From Spirochaetaceae bacterium (GTDB taxonomy: Bacteria; Spirochaetota; Spirochaetia; Sphaerochaetales; Sphaerochaetaceae), in the NCBI GenBank assembly GCA_016649775.1, contig JAENWY010000004.1, forward strand, positions 1-26,074: DNA of 26,074 nt, written 5' to 3'. Positions 13,665 through 21,438 of this stretch are shown here, piece by piece. The translations under genes were made by a program, and so were the position numbers. Below the pieces are notes generated by a model that worked only from the letters and a program-made list of their open reading frames with translations, was not told the DNA's origin and did not search any database. How positions within the stretch are numbered: the first letter of the stretch is position 1; every line of letters starts with the position of its first letter.

Positions 13665-16082
13665 GTGGAAAAACGTTTGATATTGATTGTTGATGATAAT
13701 CCAATAAATAGAAAAGTTTTAAGCAATATTTTAAAAGATAATTATAGATTTATTGAAGCCGAAAACGGGCAAGAAGCATTAGATATTTTAGAGGAAAGGC
13801 AGGGTGAAGTTTCTGCAATCTTTTTAGATTTAACTATGCCTGTAATTGATGGTTTCGAGTTTTTGAAAATTAGATTACAAAATGAAGGTCTTTTATCAAT
13901 TCCTGTTATTGTACAAACTCAAAAAGAGGGAGTTGATGCTGAAATTAGATGTTTAGCAGATGGTGCGAGTGATTTCCTTACAAAGCCTTATAATCCTAAG
14001 TTGTTATTGCATAGACTTGAAAATATTATCAAGCTAAGAGAGAATGAATCTTTTATTACTATTGTCCAACACGATACTTTAACAGGTCTTTATAATACTG
14101 AAGGCTTTTATACTAAAGCTGAGCAAATAATTAACGCTCATCCTGAAAAAGCTTATACTATTCTGTGTGCAGATATAAATCAATTTAAAATTATCTCTCA
14201 GATTTTTGATGATAATGTTGGTGATGAAGTACTCAAATACGTCGGTACTGCTTTAAAAACAATTTTAGGACCTTCCTCTATTGTTGCTAGATTTTCAGCA
14301 GATAGATTTCATGCCTTAGTTGACTATAAAATTGATCCTCTAAAAATAACCAATTATTTACACGACCTCCTTTTAAAAGCTCCAGCTGCAAACTTATTAC
14401 ATATTCAAATTGGTATTTATGAAAATGATATTCTTTATGAACATAATATAAAATCTATGTGTGACTTTTCCAGAATGGCAATTGCTAGTATAAAAGGTCA
14501 ATATGGAAAAATTTTTGCTTTTTACAATATCTCAGATTATGATAAAGTTTTAAAAGATCAGAGAATGACTTCTCAGATGGATAGAGCCTTAGCAGAAAAA
14601 CAGTTTAAAGTATATTTTCAACCTAAAGTCGAAATTGAGTCAGGTAAAATAATTGGAGCTGAGGCTCTAGTTAGATGGATTCATCCTGAAGATGGATTTA
14701 TGAATCCTGGTCAATTTATTCCTCTTTTTGAGAGTAATGGCTTTATTACAAAGCTTGACAAATATGTTTGGGAAGAAGTTTGTAAAATTCAAAGAGATTG
14801 TATTAATGCAGGTCTTTCTGTTGTTCCAATTTCTGTTAATGTATCAAGAAATGATATTTATGATGATGATTTGGTAGGATTTTTTAAATCTTTATTAGCC
14901 AAATATAATTTACCATCATATTTGCTTCATCTAGAAATAACTGAAACTGCATATACTCAAGGACAAAACAAATTAATTCCAATTGTAAAAGCCTTAAGTG
15001 AAAGTGGTTTTTATATAGAAATGGATGATTTTGGATCAGGTTATTCTTCTCTTAATATGCTAAGTGAATTACCTGTTGATATGATTAAGCTGGATATGTT
15101 ATTCATGATGAATAGAGCAAAAAATACAAATAGAAAAAGCGTAATCCATCTTATTATTAGTATTGCCAAAGAACTTGATTTAGATGTTATAGCTGAAGGT
15201 GTAGAAACAGAGGAAGATGTTAGATATCTCAAATCTGTTGGTTGTAAATTAGCTCAAGGTTATTATTATGCTAAGCCAATGAAATTTGATAATTTTTTAA
15301 ATATTTTATCAATAGGAACAAAAATAGCTAGTCTTAAAGTTAAACACATAACTTTTTCTCCTAATGGAACTTCTTTAAAAGGTGGTTCATTTTTAGCAGG
15401 AAAACTTGGAACAGAAAAGTTAATAAATGTAACAAGTAAGTTTGCTAGATATAAAGATCAAAAAATTGAAGAACAGGAAATGGTTATAATATCTTTTCCT
15501 ACATATGCCGGTAGAATGCCTGTAACTTTTTCTGAATATTTGAAAGATCATATTGAATTAAAAAATACTAAAGTAGTTTTACTTGCAACCTATGGTAATA
15601 GAGAATTTGAAGATTCTCTTTTAGAAGCAAAAGATATAGTAACTTCAAAAGGTGGTCATGTAATTGGAGCTCTTGCCGTTGTTGCGCAACATAGTCAAGA
15701 TGGGAATATTGCTACAAATAGACCTAACAAAGAAGATTTTAAAATAATTGATGATTTTGCAAGAATTGTAATTAATAGATATCCAAGTGGAGATTTTGTA
15801 CCTAACATTCCAGGAAACAGACCTTATCGGATTGGAATTGTTAATTCCTCTCCAAAATTTATGCCTATTATTGATGAAAAATGTAATGAATGCAATGCCT
15901 GCGTTACGATTTGTCCTACAAGTGCAATGAGATATAATAATCCTGAAATTTGTATACACTGTTGTGCCTGTATCAATATATGTCCTAATAAGGCAATTAG
16001 TATGAAAGACCCAAGATTTGATAAAATAGTTGATTTTCTTGAAAAAACTTGTCTTGAGCCAAAAATAACTCAATATTTTTAA
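13665..16082 (+). CDS. Response regulator-GGDEF(degenerate)-EAL-EFR1 flavodoxin/ferredoxin fusion
   Basis: 805 residues from GTG 13665, which follows GGAGG (13656-13660). An in-frame ATG at 13632 would add 11 residues but has no ribosome site. Residues 5-125 are a receiver domain: acidic pair D10/D11, phospho-acceptor D55 (FLDLTMP), T85, K107 (KPY). Residues about 130-290 are GGDEF-like, but the active-site motif is SADRF (211-215), so cyclase activity is unlikely. Residues about 300-550 are an EAL domain with key residues intact: EAL 333-335, N392, E424, DD 454-455, K475, E511/E514, Q531. It should therefore hydrolyse c-di-GMP. Residues about 560-805 match EFR1-family proteins. A flavodoxin-like part (FSPNGTSLKGG, FPTYAGRMP, TYGNREFEDSLLEAKDIV) is followed by two CxxCxxCxxxCP sites (C740-C750, C763-C773). 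I infer redox control of c-di-GMP turnover. Confidence 0.9.
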   Translation: MEKRLILIVDDNPINRKVLSNILKDNYRFIEAENGQEALDILEERQGEVSAIFLDLTMPVIDGFEFLKIRLQNEGLLSIPVIVQTQKEGVDAEIRCLADGASDFLTKPYNPKLLLHRLENIIKLRENESFITIVQHDTLTGLYNTEGFYTKAEQIINAHPEKAYTILCADINQFKIISQIFDDNVGDEVLKYVGTALKTILGPSSIVARFSADRFHALVDYKIDPLKITNYLHDLLLKAPAANLLHIQIGIYENDILYEHNIKSMCDFSRMAIASIKGQYGKIFAFYNISDYDKVLKDQRMTSQMDRALAEKQFKVYFQPKVEIESGKIIGAEALVRWIHPEDGFMNPGQFIPLFESNGFITKLDKYVWEEVCKIQRDCINAGLSVVPISVNVSRNDIYDDDLVGFFKSLLAKYNLPSYLLHLEITETAYTQGQNKLIPIVKALSESGFYIEMDDFGSGYSSLNMLSELPVDMIKLDMLFMMNRAKNTNRKSVIHLIISIAKELDLDVIAEGVETEEDVRYLKSVGCKLAQGYYYAKPMKFDNFLNILSIGTKIASLKVKHITFSPNGTSLKGGSFLAGKLGTEKLINVTSKFARYKDQKIEEQEMVIISFPTYAGRMPVTFSEYLKDHIELKNTKVVLLATYGNREFEDSLLEAKDIVTSKGGHVIGALAVVAQHSQDGNIATNRPNKEDFKIIDDFARIVINRYPSGDFVPNIPGNRPYRIGIVNSSPKFMPIIDEKCNECNACVTICPTSAMRYNNPEICIHCCACINICPNKAISMKDPRFDKIVDFLEKTCLEPKITQYF

Positions 16083-16094
16083 ATATTGAGTTAT
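16065..16094 (-). terminator. Terminator of the ABC-F gene, inside the 3' end of the EAL-EFR1 gene
   Basis: A perfect 14-bp stem, 16065-16078 with 16081-16094, and a two-base loop. Read on the minus strand it is followed by a short T run (16064-16061). The stem covers the last codons and stop of the convergent plus-strand gene, so it also acts as a 3'-end hairpin there. Confidence 0.6.
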
Positions 16095-16120
16095 ATATTT
16101 GCTTTATATATTATTGATGA

Positions 16121-16152
16121 GGGGGTAACAAATAAGTTACTCCTTTTTCTTT
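16121..16152 (+). terminator. Intrinsic terminator of the EAL-EFR1 gene
   Basis: GGGGGTAAC (16121-16129) pairs with GTTACTCCT (16136-16144), using G-U pairs, around the loop AAATAA. The tract TTTTTCTTT follows. It ends on the stop codon of the convergent ABC-F gene, so the two transcripts overlap by only some tens of bases. Confidence 0.75.
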
Positions 16153-18052
16153 ACTCATCTTTTTCTGCAAGTATAAGCCATCTTTCCTCAACTGTTTCAA
16201 GCTCTGATTTTGACTGGCTGTATTTTTTTGTCCTTTGTTCTAAGGTTCCATGCTCATCTTCCGCTATATTAGCAAAAGATTCTTCTAATACATTTATTAA
16301 ATTTTCTAATTCTTCAATTTGTTTTCCTAAAGAATTATATTCTTTTTTTTCTTTATAGTTTAAACCTTTTTTCTTTGATCTATCTCTATAATTTTTATTA
16401 GATTTTACTTCTTCTTGACTCTCTTCAAATTCTTTTTCTTTGTTTTGTTCAAAGAAAAGATTATTATTATCTTTATCATTTTTGTAATTACTATAATTAC
16501 CAGGATATTGCTCAATTATAGGATTATTCAAAATAAGAAGTTGATCACAGGTATTGTCTAAGAAAGCTCTATCATGAGAAACAACTATTGTACAACCTTG
16601 AAAATCATCTAAGTAATTTTCTAAATTTTCCATAGTAGCTACATCTAAATCGTTTGTTGGTTCATCAAGGACTAAGAAATTTGGATTTTTCATTAATCTT
16701 GAAATTAAATAAAGTCTTCTTCTTTGTCCTCCGGAAAGAGTAGCTATAGGTAGACGATGCAACTTAGCTGGGAAAGAAAATGTTTCTAGAAATTGAGAAG
16801 CACTTAATTCTTGGCCCGGACACAAAGTAATTCTTTCTGCAATATCTTGAACATATTCTAATACAGTTTTGCTACTGTCAATATTTCGTCCATTTTGGTC
16901 ATAATAACCAAAAACTGTATTGATACCAGTATCGATTGTACCTGAATCTGCCTTGATATGTTGTGTTATGATATCTAAAAGTGTTGATTTACCACTACCA
17001 TTAGGGCCAACTACTCCTATTCTCATTCCTTTTGTAAATGAAAAAGAGAAATCATTAAATAATAAATTTTCACCATAGGCTTTAGATAAATGCTTGATTT
17101 CTAGAATTTTCTTTCCAAGTCTTGTGGCTGTCGATTTAAAATTTGTTTGTTCAATATCTGCAACGTTCTTTTGTTGAGATTGCATTGCACTAATACGATC
17201 TTTTCTATTAGTATCTTTACCTGTTCTAGCTTTCGCACCTCGTTGAAGCCATACCAGTTCTCGTCTGAGTATAGTAGTTAATCTATCTTGTTCTTTTTGC
17301 ATAGATTCTAATCTTACGGCTCTTCTTTCAAGATATGATGTGTAGTTTCCTGGATGTACATAAATTTGAGATCTATCTAGTTCAATTATTTTCTGACAAA
17401 CCGCATTTAAGAAATATCTATCATGGGTAACAACAATTATTGTCATAGTTGATGCTGCTAAATATTTTTGAAGCCATTCGATGGTTTCAATATCTAAATG
17501 GTTAGTAGGTTCATCTAATAATAGCAAATCAGGATTGGAACATAAAACTCTAGCTAAACCAACTTTTTTTCTTTGTCCCCCGGAAAGTGTAGCCATTAAT
17601 CTATCACTTACATCAGATAGTTGTAATTCACTCAGAATTGATAAGAAATCAGATTCAATATTCCATGTATTATCTGTATCCATTTCATCAGTAATCTCAG
17701 CTAGTCTTTTATGGGATGATTCTTTGTCACTAATCTCTAATAGTTTATAATACTCTCTAAGCCTAGTAAATCTAGAACCTTCCCCTTTGAAAAGGTAGTC
17801 TCTGACACTATCACCTTCATCAAAATCAATAAGTTGACCTAGCATCATTATTTCTTTGTTATTAGTCATTGACACAGTCCCTGTATCGCTTTCTAATTTT
17901 TGATCTAATATTTTTAATAGGGTTGATTTACCCGTTCCATTATTTCCAATTAATCCTACATGATCTCTCGCTTCTAGTCCAAAAGTTACATTTTCAAAGA
18001 GCGGTTCATCGTTAAGAGTGAGAGAAATGTTTTCACAAGATAATATATTCAT
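16151..18052 (-). CDS. uup: ABC-F family ATP-binding protein, Uup-like
   Basis: 633 residues (E. coli Uup 635). It has two ABC ATPase domains in one chain and no membrane segments. The first has Walker A GNNGTGKST (36-44), signature LSGGQRKKVGLARVL and Walker B LLLLDEPTNHLD. The second has GPNGSGKST, LSGGQRRRLYLISRL and FLVLDEPTNDLD. A charged linker lies between them (QKEQDRLTTILRRELVWLQR region). After the second domain comes a Lys/Glu-rich coiled-coil tail of about 100 residues ending in LETVEERWLILAEKDE, the hallmark of Uup over EttA or YbiT. ABC-F proteins act on ribosomes, and Uup is also tied to branched-DNA metabolism. An antibiotic-resistance ABC-F is less likely given the tail. There is no ribosome site before the ATG; the promoter 13 bases upstream implies a 5' leader of only about 5-6 bases. 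Confidence 0.88.
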   Translation of the reverse strand: MNILSCENISLTLNDEPLFENVTFGLEARDHVGLIGNNGTGKSTLLKILDQKLESDTGTVSMTNNKEIMMLGQLIDFDEGDSVRDYLFKGEGSRFTRLREYYKLLEISDKESSHKRLAEITDEMDTDNTWNIESDFLSILSELQLSDVSDRLMATLSGGQRKKVGLARVLCSNPDLLLLDEPTNHLDIETIEWLQKYLAASTMTIIVVTHDRYFLNAVCQKIIELDRSQIYVHPGNYTSYLERRAVRLESMQKEQDRLTTILRRELVWLQRGAKARTGKDTNRKDRISAMQSQQKNVADIEQTNFKSTATRLGKKILEIKHLSKAYGENLLFNDFSFSFTKGMRIGVVGPNGSGKSTLLDIITQHIKADSGTIDTGINTVFGYYDQNGRNIDSSKTVLEYVQDIAERITLCPGQELSASQFLETFSFPAKLHRLPIATLSGGQRRRLYLISRLMKNPNFLVLDEPTNDLDVATMENLENYLDDFQGCTIVVSHDRAFLDNTCDQLLILNNPIIEQYPGNYSNYKNDKDNNNLFFEQNKEKEFEESQEEVKSNKNYRDRSKKKGLNYKEKKEYNSLGKQIEELENLINVLEESFANIAEDEHGTLEQRTKKYSQSKSELETVEERWLILAEKDE

Positions 18053-18064
18053 AAGTATTTGTAG

Positions 18065-18093
18065 ATTATATCATTATTTTATCCTTTGCAATA
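18065..18093 (-). promoter_or_regulatory. Promoter of the ABC-F gene (nearly leaderless)
   Basis: Read on the minus strand: TATTGC (18093-18088), a 17-base spacer, TATAAT (18070-18065). An alternative -35, TTGCAA, gives a 15-base spacer. The -10 ends 12 bases before the ATG, so the mRNA would start about 5-6 bases before it. Confidence 0.55.
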
Positions 18094-18104
18094 CGGTTTA
18101 CTCG

Positions 18105-18133
18105 TTGACCTGTAATTAGTTAGTTGATATTAT
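18105..18133 (+). promoter_or_regulatory. Promoter of the FAD dehydrogenase operon (leaderless)
   Basis: TTGACC (18105-18110), a 17-base spacer, TATTAT (18128-18133), the best sigma70-type promoter in the window. The -10 ends six bases before the ATG at 18140, so transcription should begin at or within a base or two of the start codon. It is divergent to, and 11 bases away from, the ABC-F promoter. Confidence 0.65.
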
Positions 18134-18139
18134 GCCACT

Positions 18140-19681
18140 ATGATAAAAGATATAAATTTAAGGCTATCTCCAGAAGATGCCTCTCTCTCATCTAGTATAA
18201 TTAATGCAGCAGCTAAAAAATTAAAAGTTAGTGCTTCAAGTGTTAATGACATACAGATTGAAAGAAAATCCATCGATGCAAGACGCTATCCAATTGTTGT
18301 TGATATGAGTGTGAAAGTATTTATTAATGAGAAAAAAACTAATAGATTTGATAAGATAAATTATAAAGATTGTAGCAATGCAAAAGAAGTAGTAATTGTT
18401 GGTTGTGGACCAGCGGGATTATTTGCAGCTTTACGATTTATAGAAAAGGGCTTTAAACCAATTGTTTTAGAACGTGGTGATAATGTTCATGATAGGAAAG
18501 TTTCAATAGCTACTATGATCAAAAATAATAGAGTTAATGAACATTCTAACTATTGCTATGGTGAAGGTGGAGCAGGAGCATTCTCTGATGGTAAGCTTTA
18601 TACAAGAAGTACCAAAAAAGGTGATGTTAAGCAGATTTTAGCGCAGTTCATTCAACATGGTGCTGATGATTCTATTATTTATGAAGCTCATCCCCATCTA
18701 GGAACAGATAAACTACCTTCAATTATTGAAGATATGAGAAATACTATCATATCTCATGGTGGTATTGTTAAATTCAAAACTATGGTTACAGATATCTTAA
18801 TTGAAGATGGAAAGTCTGTTGGTGTAGTTTGTAAAGATGGTAAAACCTATCTTGCTCCTGTTATCTTAGCAACAGGTCATAGTAATGATGAAATTTACTA
18901 CCTATTAGAAAAGAAAGGCATTCCTCTAGAAGCTAAAACAATAGCTGTTGGTGTTCGAGTAGAACATCCTCAACATGTAATTGATGAAATTCAATATAAA
19001 AGTAAAGAAGGTCGTGGTAAATATTTACCACCTGCTGAATACAGATTTGTTACTCAGGTAAAAGATCGTGGTGTATATTCATTCTGCATGTGTCCAGGTG
19101 GTGTAATTGTTCCATCTCATACTTCAGAGGGGTACTCTTGTGTAAATGGTATGAGTTCTTCAACTCGTGGTGGTAAATTTGCAAATAGTGCTTTTGTTGT
19201 AGAAATTAAACCAGAAGATCTCCCTCAATTTGAAGGACCTTTAGGTGTATTAAAATTTCAAAAAGCTCTTGAAAAGAGAACTTGGGATTATATTGGTGGT
19301 GGTTTAGAAGCTCCTGGTCAACGTATGGTTGATTTTGTAAAAGGAAAAGCTAGTACATCACTTCCTGAAACAAGTTATGCTCCTGGATTAGTAGGTGCTG
19401 ATTTGAATGAATTATATCCAGCTTTTATTGCAGATAGATTAGCAGGTGCATTTAGATATTTTGGTAGAAATGCAAGAGGTTTTTTATCTAAAGAAGCAAT
19501 TTTAATAGGTACTGAAACAAGAACTAGTTCACCAGTTAGAATTACACGTGATCAAGATACCTATATGAGCGTAGACGGTTTATTCCCTTGCGGCGAAGGT
19601 GCAGGTTATGCCGGTGGTATTGTATCCTCTGCTATTGATGGGTTAAATACAGCTGATGCGGTAATTAAATATCTTTCATGA
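18140..19681 (+). CDS. FAD-dependent dehydrogenase of the COG2509 type
   Basis: 513 residues. An N-terminal domain of about 85 residues (LRLSPEDASL..., then SIDARRYPIVVDMSVKVFI) is typical of this uncharacterised family. The FAD Rossmann motif follows (VVIVGCGPAGLFAALRFIEKG, about 90-110), then ERGDNVHDRKVSI. GEGGAGAFSDGKLYTRSTK is a family signature, and LFPCGEGAGYAGGIVSSAIDG near the C-terminus is the second FAD contact. It is a soluble flavoprotein that probably oxidises or reduces a small molecule; the substrate is unknown. There is no ribosome site upstream: the promoter at 18105-18133 predicts a leaderless message with this ATG at its 5' end. The stop overlaps the next start (ATGA), so the glycosylase gene is translationally coupled. 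Confidence 0.88.
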   Translation: MIKDINLRLSPEDASLSSSIINAAAKKLKVSASSVNDIQIERKSIDARRYPIVVDMSVKVFINEKKTNRFDKINYKDCSNAKEVVIVGCGPAGLFAALRFIEKGFKPIVLERGDNVHDRKVSIATMIKNNRVNEHSNYCYGEGGAGAFSDGKLYTRSTKKGDVKQILAQFIQHGADDSIIYEAHPHLGTDKLPSIIEDMRNTIISHGGIVKFKTMVTDILIEDGKSVGVVCKDGKTYLAPVILATGHSNDEIYYLLEKKGIPLEAKTIAVGVRVEHPQHVIDEIQYKSKEGRGKYLPPAEYRFVTQVKDRGVYSFCMCPGGVIVPSHTSEGYSCVNGMSSSTRGGKFANSAFVVEIKPEDLPQFEGPLGVLKFQKALEKRTWDYIGGGLEAPGQRMVDFVKGKASTSLPETSYAPGLVGADLNELYPAFIADRLAGAFRYFGRNARGFLSKEAILIGTETRTSSPVRITRDQDTYMSVDGLFPCGEGAGYAGGIVSSAIDGLNTADAVIKYLS

Positions 19682-20157
19682 TAAATTGTTTTGATCCAAT
19701 TCTTGGAGAACTTCCTCATACATTAGTATTAGGTTCCTTTCCGAGTGTTATATCTCTTGATAGAATCCAATACTATGGAAATCCACGAAATGCATTTTGG
19801 CCAATTTTAAAAGATGTATTTGGTGGACAAGATTATTTGAATTATAAGGATAATGTTGAATTTGCTAAAATACATAAAATTGCAATCTGGGATGTAATCT
19901 CTTCATGTGAAAGAAAAGGTTCTCTCGATAGTGCAATAAAAAATGTTATTGTAAATGAAATTGAAGATTTATTAATAAATTATCCATCTATCAAGAATGT
20001 TTTATTTAATGGGAAAGCTGCAGAATCTTTTTATAACAAGTATGTAAAATACTATCCTTATAGAACTGAATTTTTCACACTCCCATCAACTAGTCCCGCT
20101 TATACTCTTTCGTATGAAAAGAAACTAATTGAATGGGAATATAAATTATTAAATTAA
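19678..20157 (+). CDS. Hypoxanthine/deoxyinosine DNA glycosylase (uracil-DNA-glycosylase superfamily)
   Basis: 159 residues, a single uracil-DNA-glycosylase-fold domain. The N-terminal active-site loop is LVLGSFPSVISLDRIQYYG, followed by NPRNAFWPIL. The second conserved loop near the C-terminus is LPSTSPAYTLSYEKK, the family's LPSTSPA motif. This combination belongs to the small family annotated as DNA-deoxyinosine (hypoxanthine-DNA) glycosylase. It removes deaminated adenine from DNA in base-excision repair. The start lies inside the stop of the upstream flavoprotein gene (ATGA), so expression depends on that gene. Why a flavin dehydrogenase and a deaminated-base glycosylase are coupled is not obvious. 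A hairpin 8 bases downstream ends the unit. Confidence 0.85.
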   Translation: MINCFDPILGELPHTLVLGSFPSVISLDRIQYYGNPRNAFWPILKDVFGGQDYLNYKDNVEFAKIHKIAIWDVISSCERKGSLDSAIKNVIVNEIEDLLINYPSIKNVLFNGKAAESFYNKYVKYYPYRTEFFTLPSTSPAYTLSYEKKLIEWEYKLLN

Positions 20158-20164
20158 TTTTTAT

Positions 20165-20190
20165 AATGTTACTGTTTAAAGAGTAGCATT
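20165..20190. terminator. Bidirectional hairpin between the glycosylase gene and the gldA pseudogene
   Basis: AATGTTACT (20165-20173) pairs with AGTAGCATT (20182-20190), 9 bp with one G-U, around an 8-base loop. GATTTTC follows on the plus strand and an A/T-rich stretch on the minus strand. The T-tracts are weak, so termination would be partial. Confidence 0.5.
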
Positions 20191-21290
20191 GATTTTCATA
20201 CTCGTAATTATGATCAATTTCATTAGCAGTAATAATTGCAGCATAAATTGACTATGGAGAAACAGAAAAGGCATATTGTGAAGTTTATCATTATCTGCAC
20301 AAGCAAGTTCGTCAACTTTTCTAATTTCGACTTATTTAATTGTTTTATTCCTAAGTCTTCTAGGGAGACAGGTAAACCAATTTCTAAACTGAATCCGTTT
20401 ACATTTTCTAATTACTCTTTATAAACATTATCAAGTAGTAGTTGAGTTATAGTTACGGAAATAACTTTTTCATAATTACACATTGAAAGAGTTTCTTTAA
20501 TTGCTGTAAATCCATTATGGATAGCATGAGCTCCAAATAGTTCATCTGATTCAAATCCAATTTTTGAAAGGAATGTATTTGCCTCTAGCACTTATTCCAT
20601 AGTTTTTTTACATCTACCATTTTTGCAGCAAGCATTGCCTGATAACCATTATTTATAATTGTTTCATATCATAATTTATCTAACGCTTATGCCTTATGAA
20701 AACTAGAACATCCTATACCGTTTAAAGCATTTGAAGCCTTGTCTGCTCTTGCTTCAAAGTAGGTTGCAAATACATCAACCATATCAGAAATAATTAAGCC
20801 ATCGGGAGCCTGTGCAATTACAGTCTTATCCATTATTACACTATTAGAATTTTCTGGTAAGAATAAATATGATTTATAAAATACCTTTCATTGTATAGAT
20901 AACACTTATAGAAGAACAGTGAGCATATAAACTAGCAGTAGTAGTACAAATTACTATTGGTAATTTTGAATAGTAAGCAGAAGATTTAGCTGTCTCTAAT
21001 ATTTTACCACCTCCAACACCCACAATTACTTATACCTTTGCTTTTAAAGCATCTTCTTGTATTTTTTTAATTTCCTTTTGACTACGCTCTCTATTGAAGT
21101 AACAAAAAGTAATTGGAGAACCTGAAATCTTTTTTGCACTTTATTCTATATTAGAACCAACTCTTTTTGCTTAAGATTATGTTATAAAAACTAAAAAATT
21201 CTTTCATAATTTTTCTCAAAACTCTGATAGTGATTCCAATGCATATCTTTGTTGAATATAACGGGATGAACTTTCTATAATTGTTGCCAT
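20191..21290 (-). pseudogene. gldA: Glycerol dehydrogenase pseudogene
   Basis: The minus strand starts with ATG at 21290 behind an intact ribosome site (GGAG, 21300-21297) and encodes MATIIESSSRYIQQ, as in GldA. Across about 1.1 kb the family can be followed in order: VIVGVGGGKILETAKSSAYY (NAD site), IVICTTTASLYAHCSSISVI, then after a frameshift SYLFLPENSNSVIMDK, VDVFATYFEARADKASNAL, MLAAKMVDVKK, and later out-of-frame pieces that correspond to FESGGLAAAHAVHNG and HNMPGG of the E. coli enzyme. I count five or more stops in the first third and several frameshifts later. The enzyme oxidises glycerol to dihydroxyacetone with NAD+. The gene is full length but dead; the ends are approximate. The decay is recent enough for most motifs to be readable. 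Confidence 0.9.
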
Positions 21291-21383
21291 TTTTTTCTCC
21301 TAACTTTTTAGTTGTATTACTACAAGATAAACCTTTATCGGTAAAAAGAATGATTACTTTTGATTTTCCCCCCTCCTCTTTAT

Positions 21384-21412
21384 TTGAATTTATTTTGTAT
21401 TTGAAATATGAT
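21384..21412 (+). promoter_or_regulatory. Promoter of the threonine aldolase gene
   Basis: TTGAAT (21384-21389), a 17-base spacer, TATGAT (21407-21412). The start of transcription would be at about 21419. This rules out a TTG start at 21412 and supports the ATG at 21439. Confidence 0.6.
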
Positions 21413-21438
21413 TGGTAGTTAAAAAGAGAGTTATAAAA

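Noticed and set aside
15645..16073. Minus-strand reading frame of 142 codons inside the EAL-EFR1 gene
   Set aside because: A by-product of codon bias on the other strand; it is fully covered by the conserved EFR1 domain and has no start signals.
16086..16358. Plus-strand reading frame of 90 codons
   Set aside because: It is antisense to the coiled-coil tail of the ABC-F gene and runs through a terminator.
20236..20424. Plus-strand reading frame of 62 codons
   Set aside because: Antisense to the C-terminal part of the gldA pseudogene, with no ribosome site.
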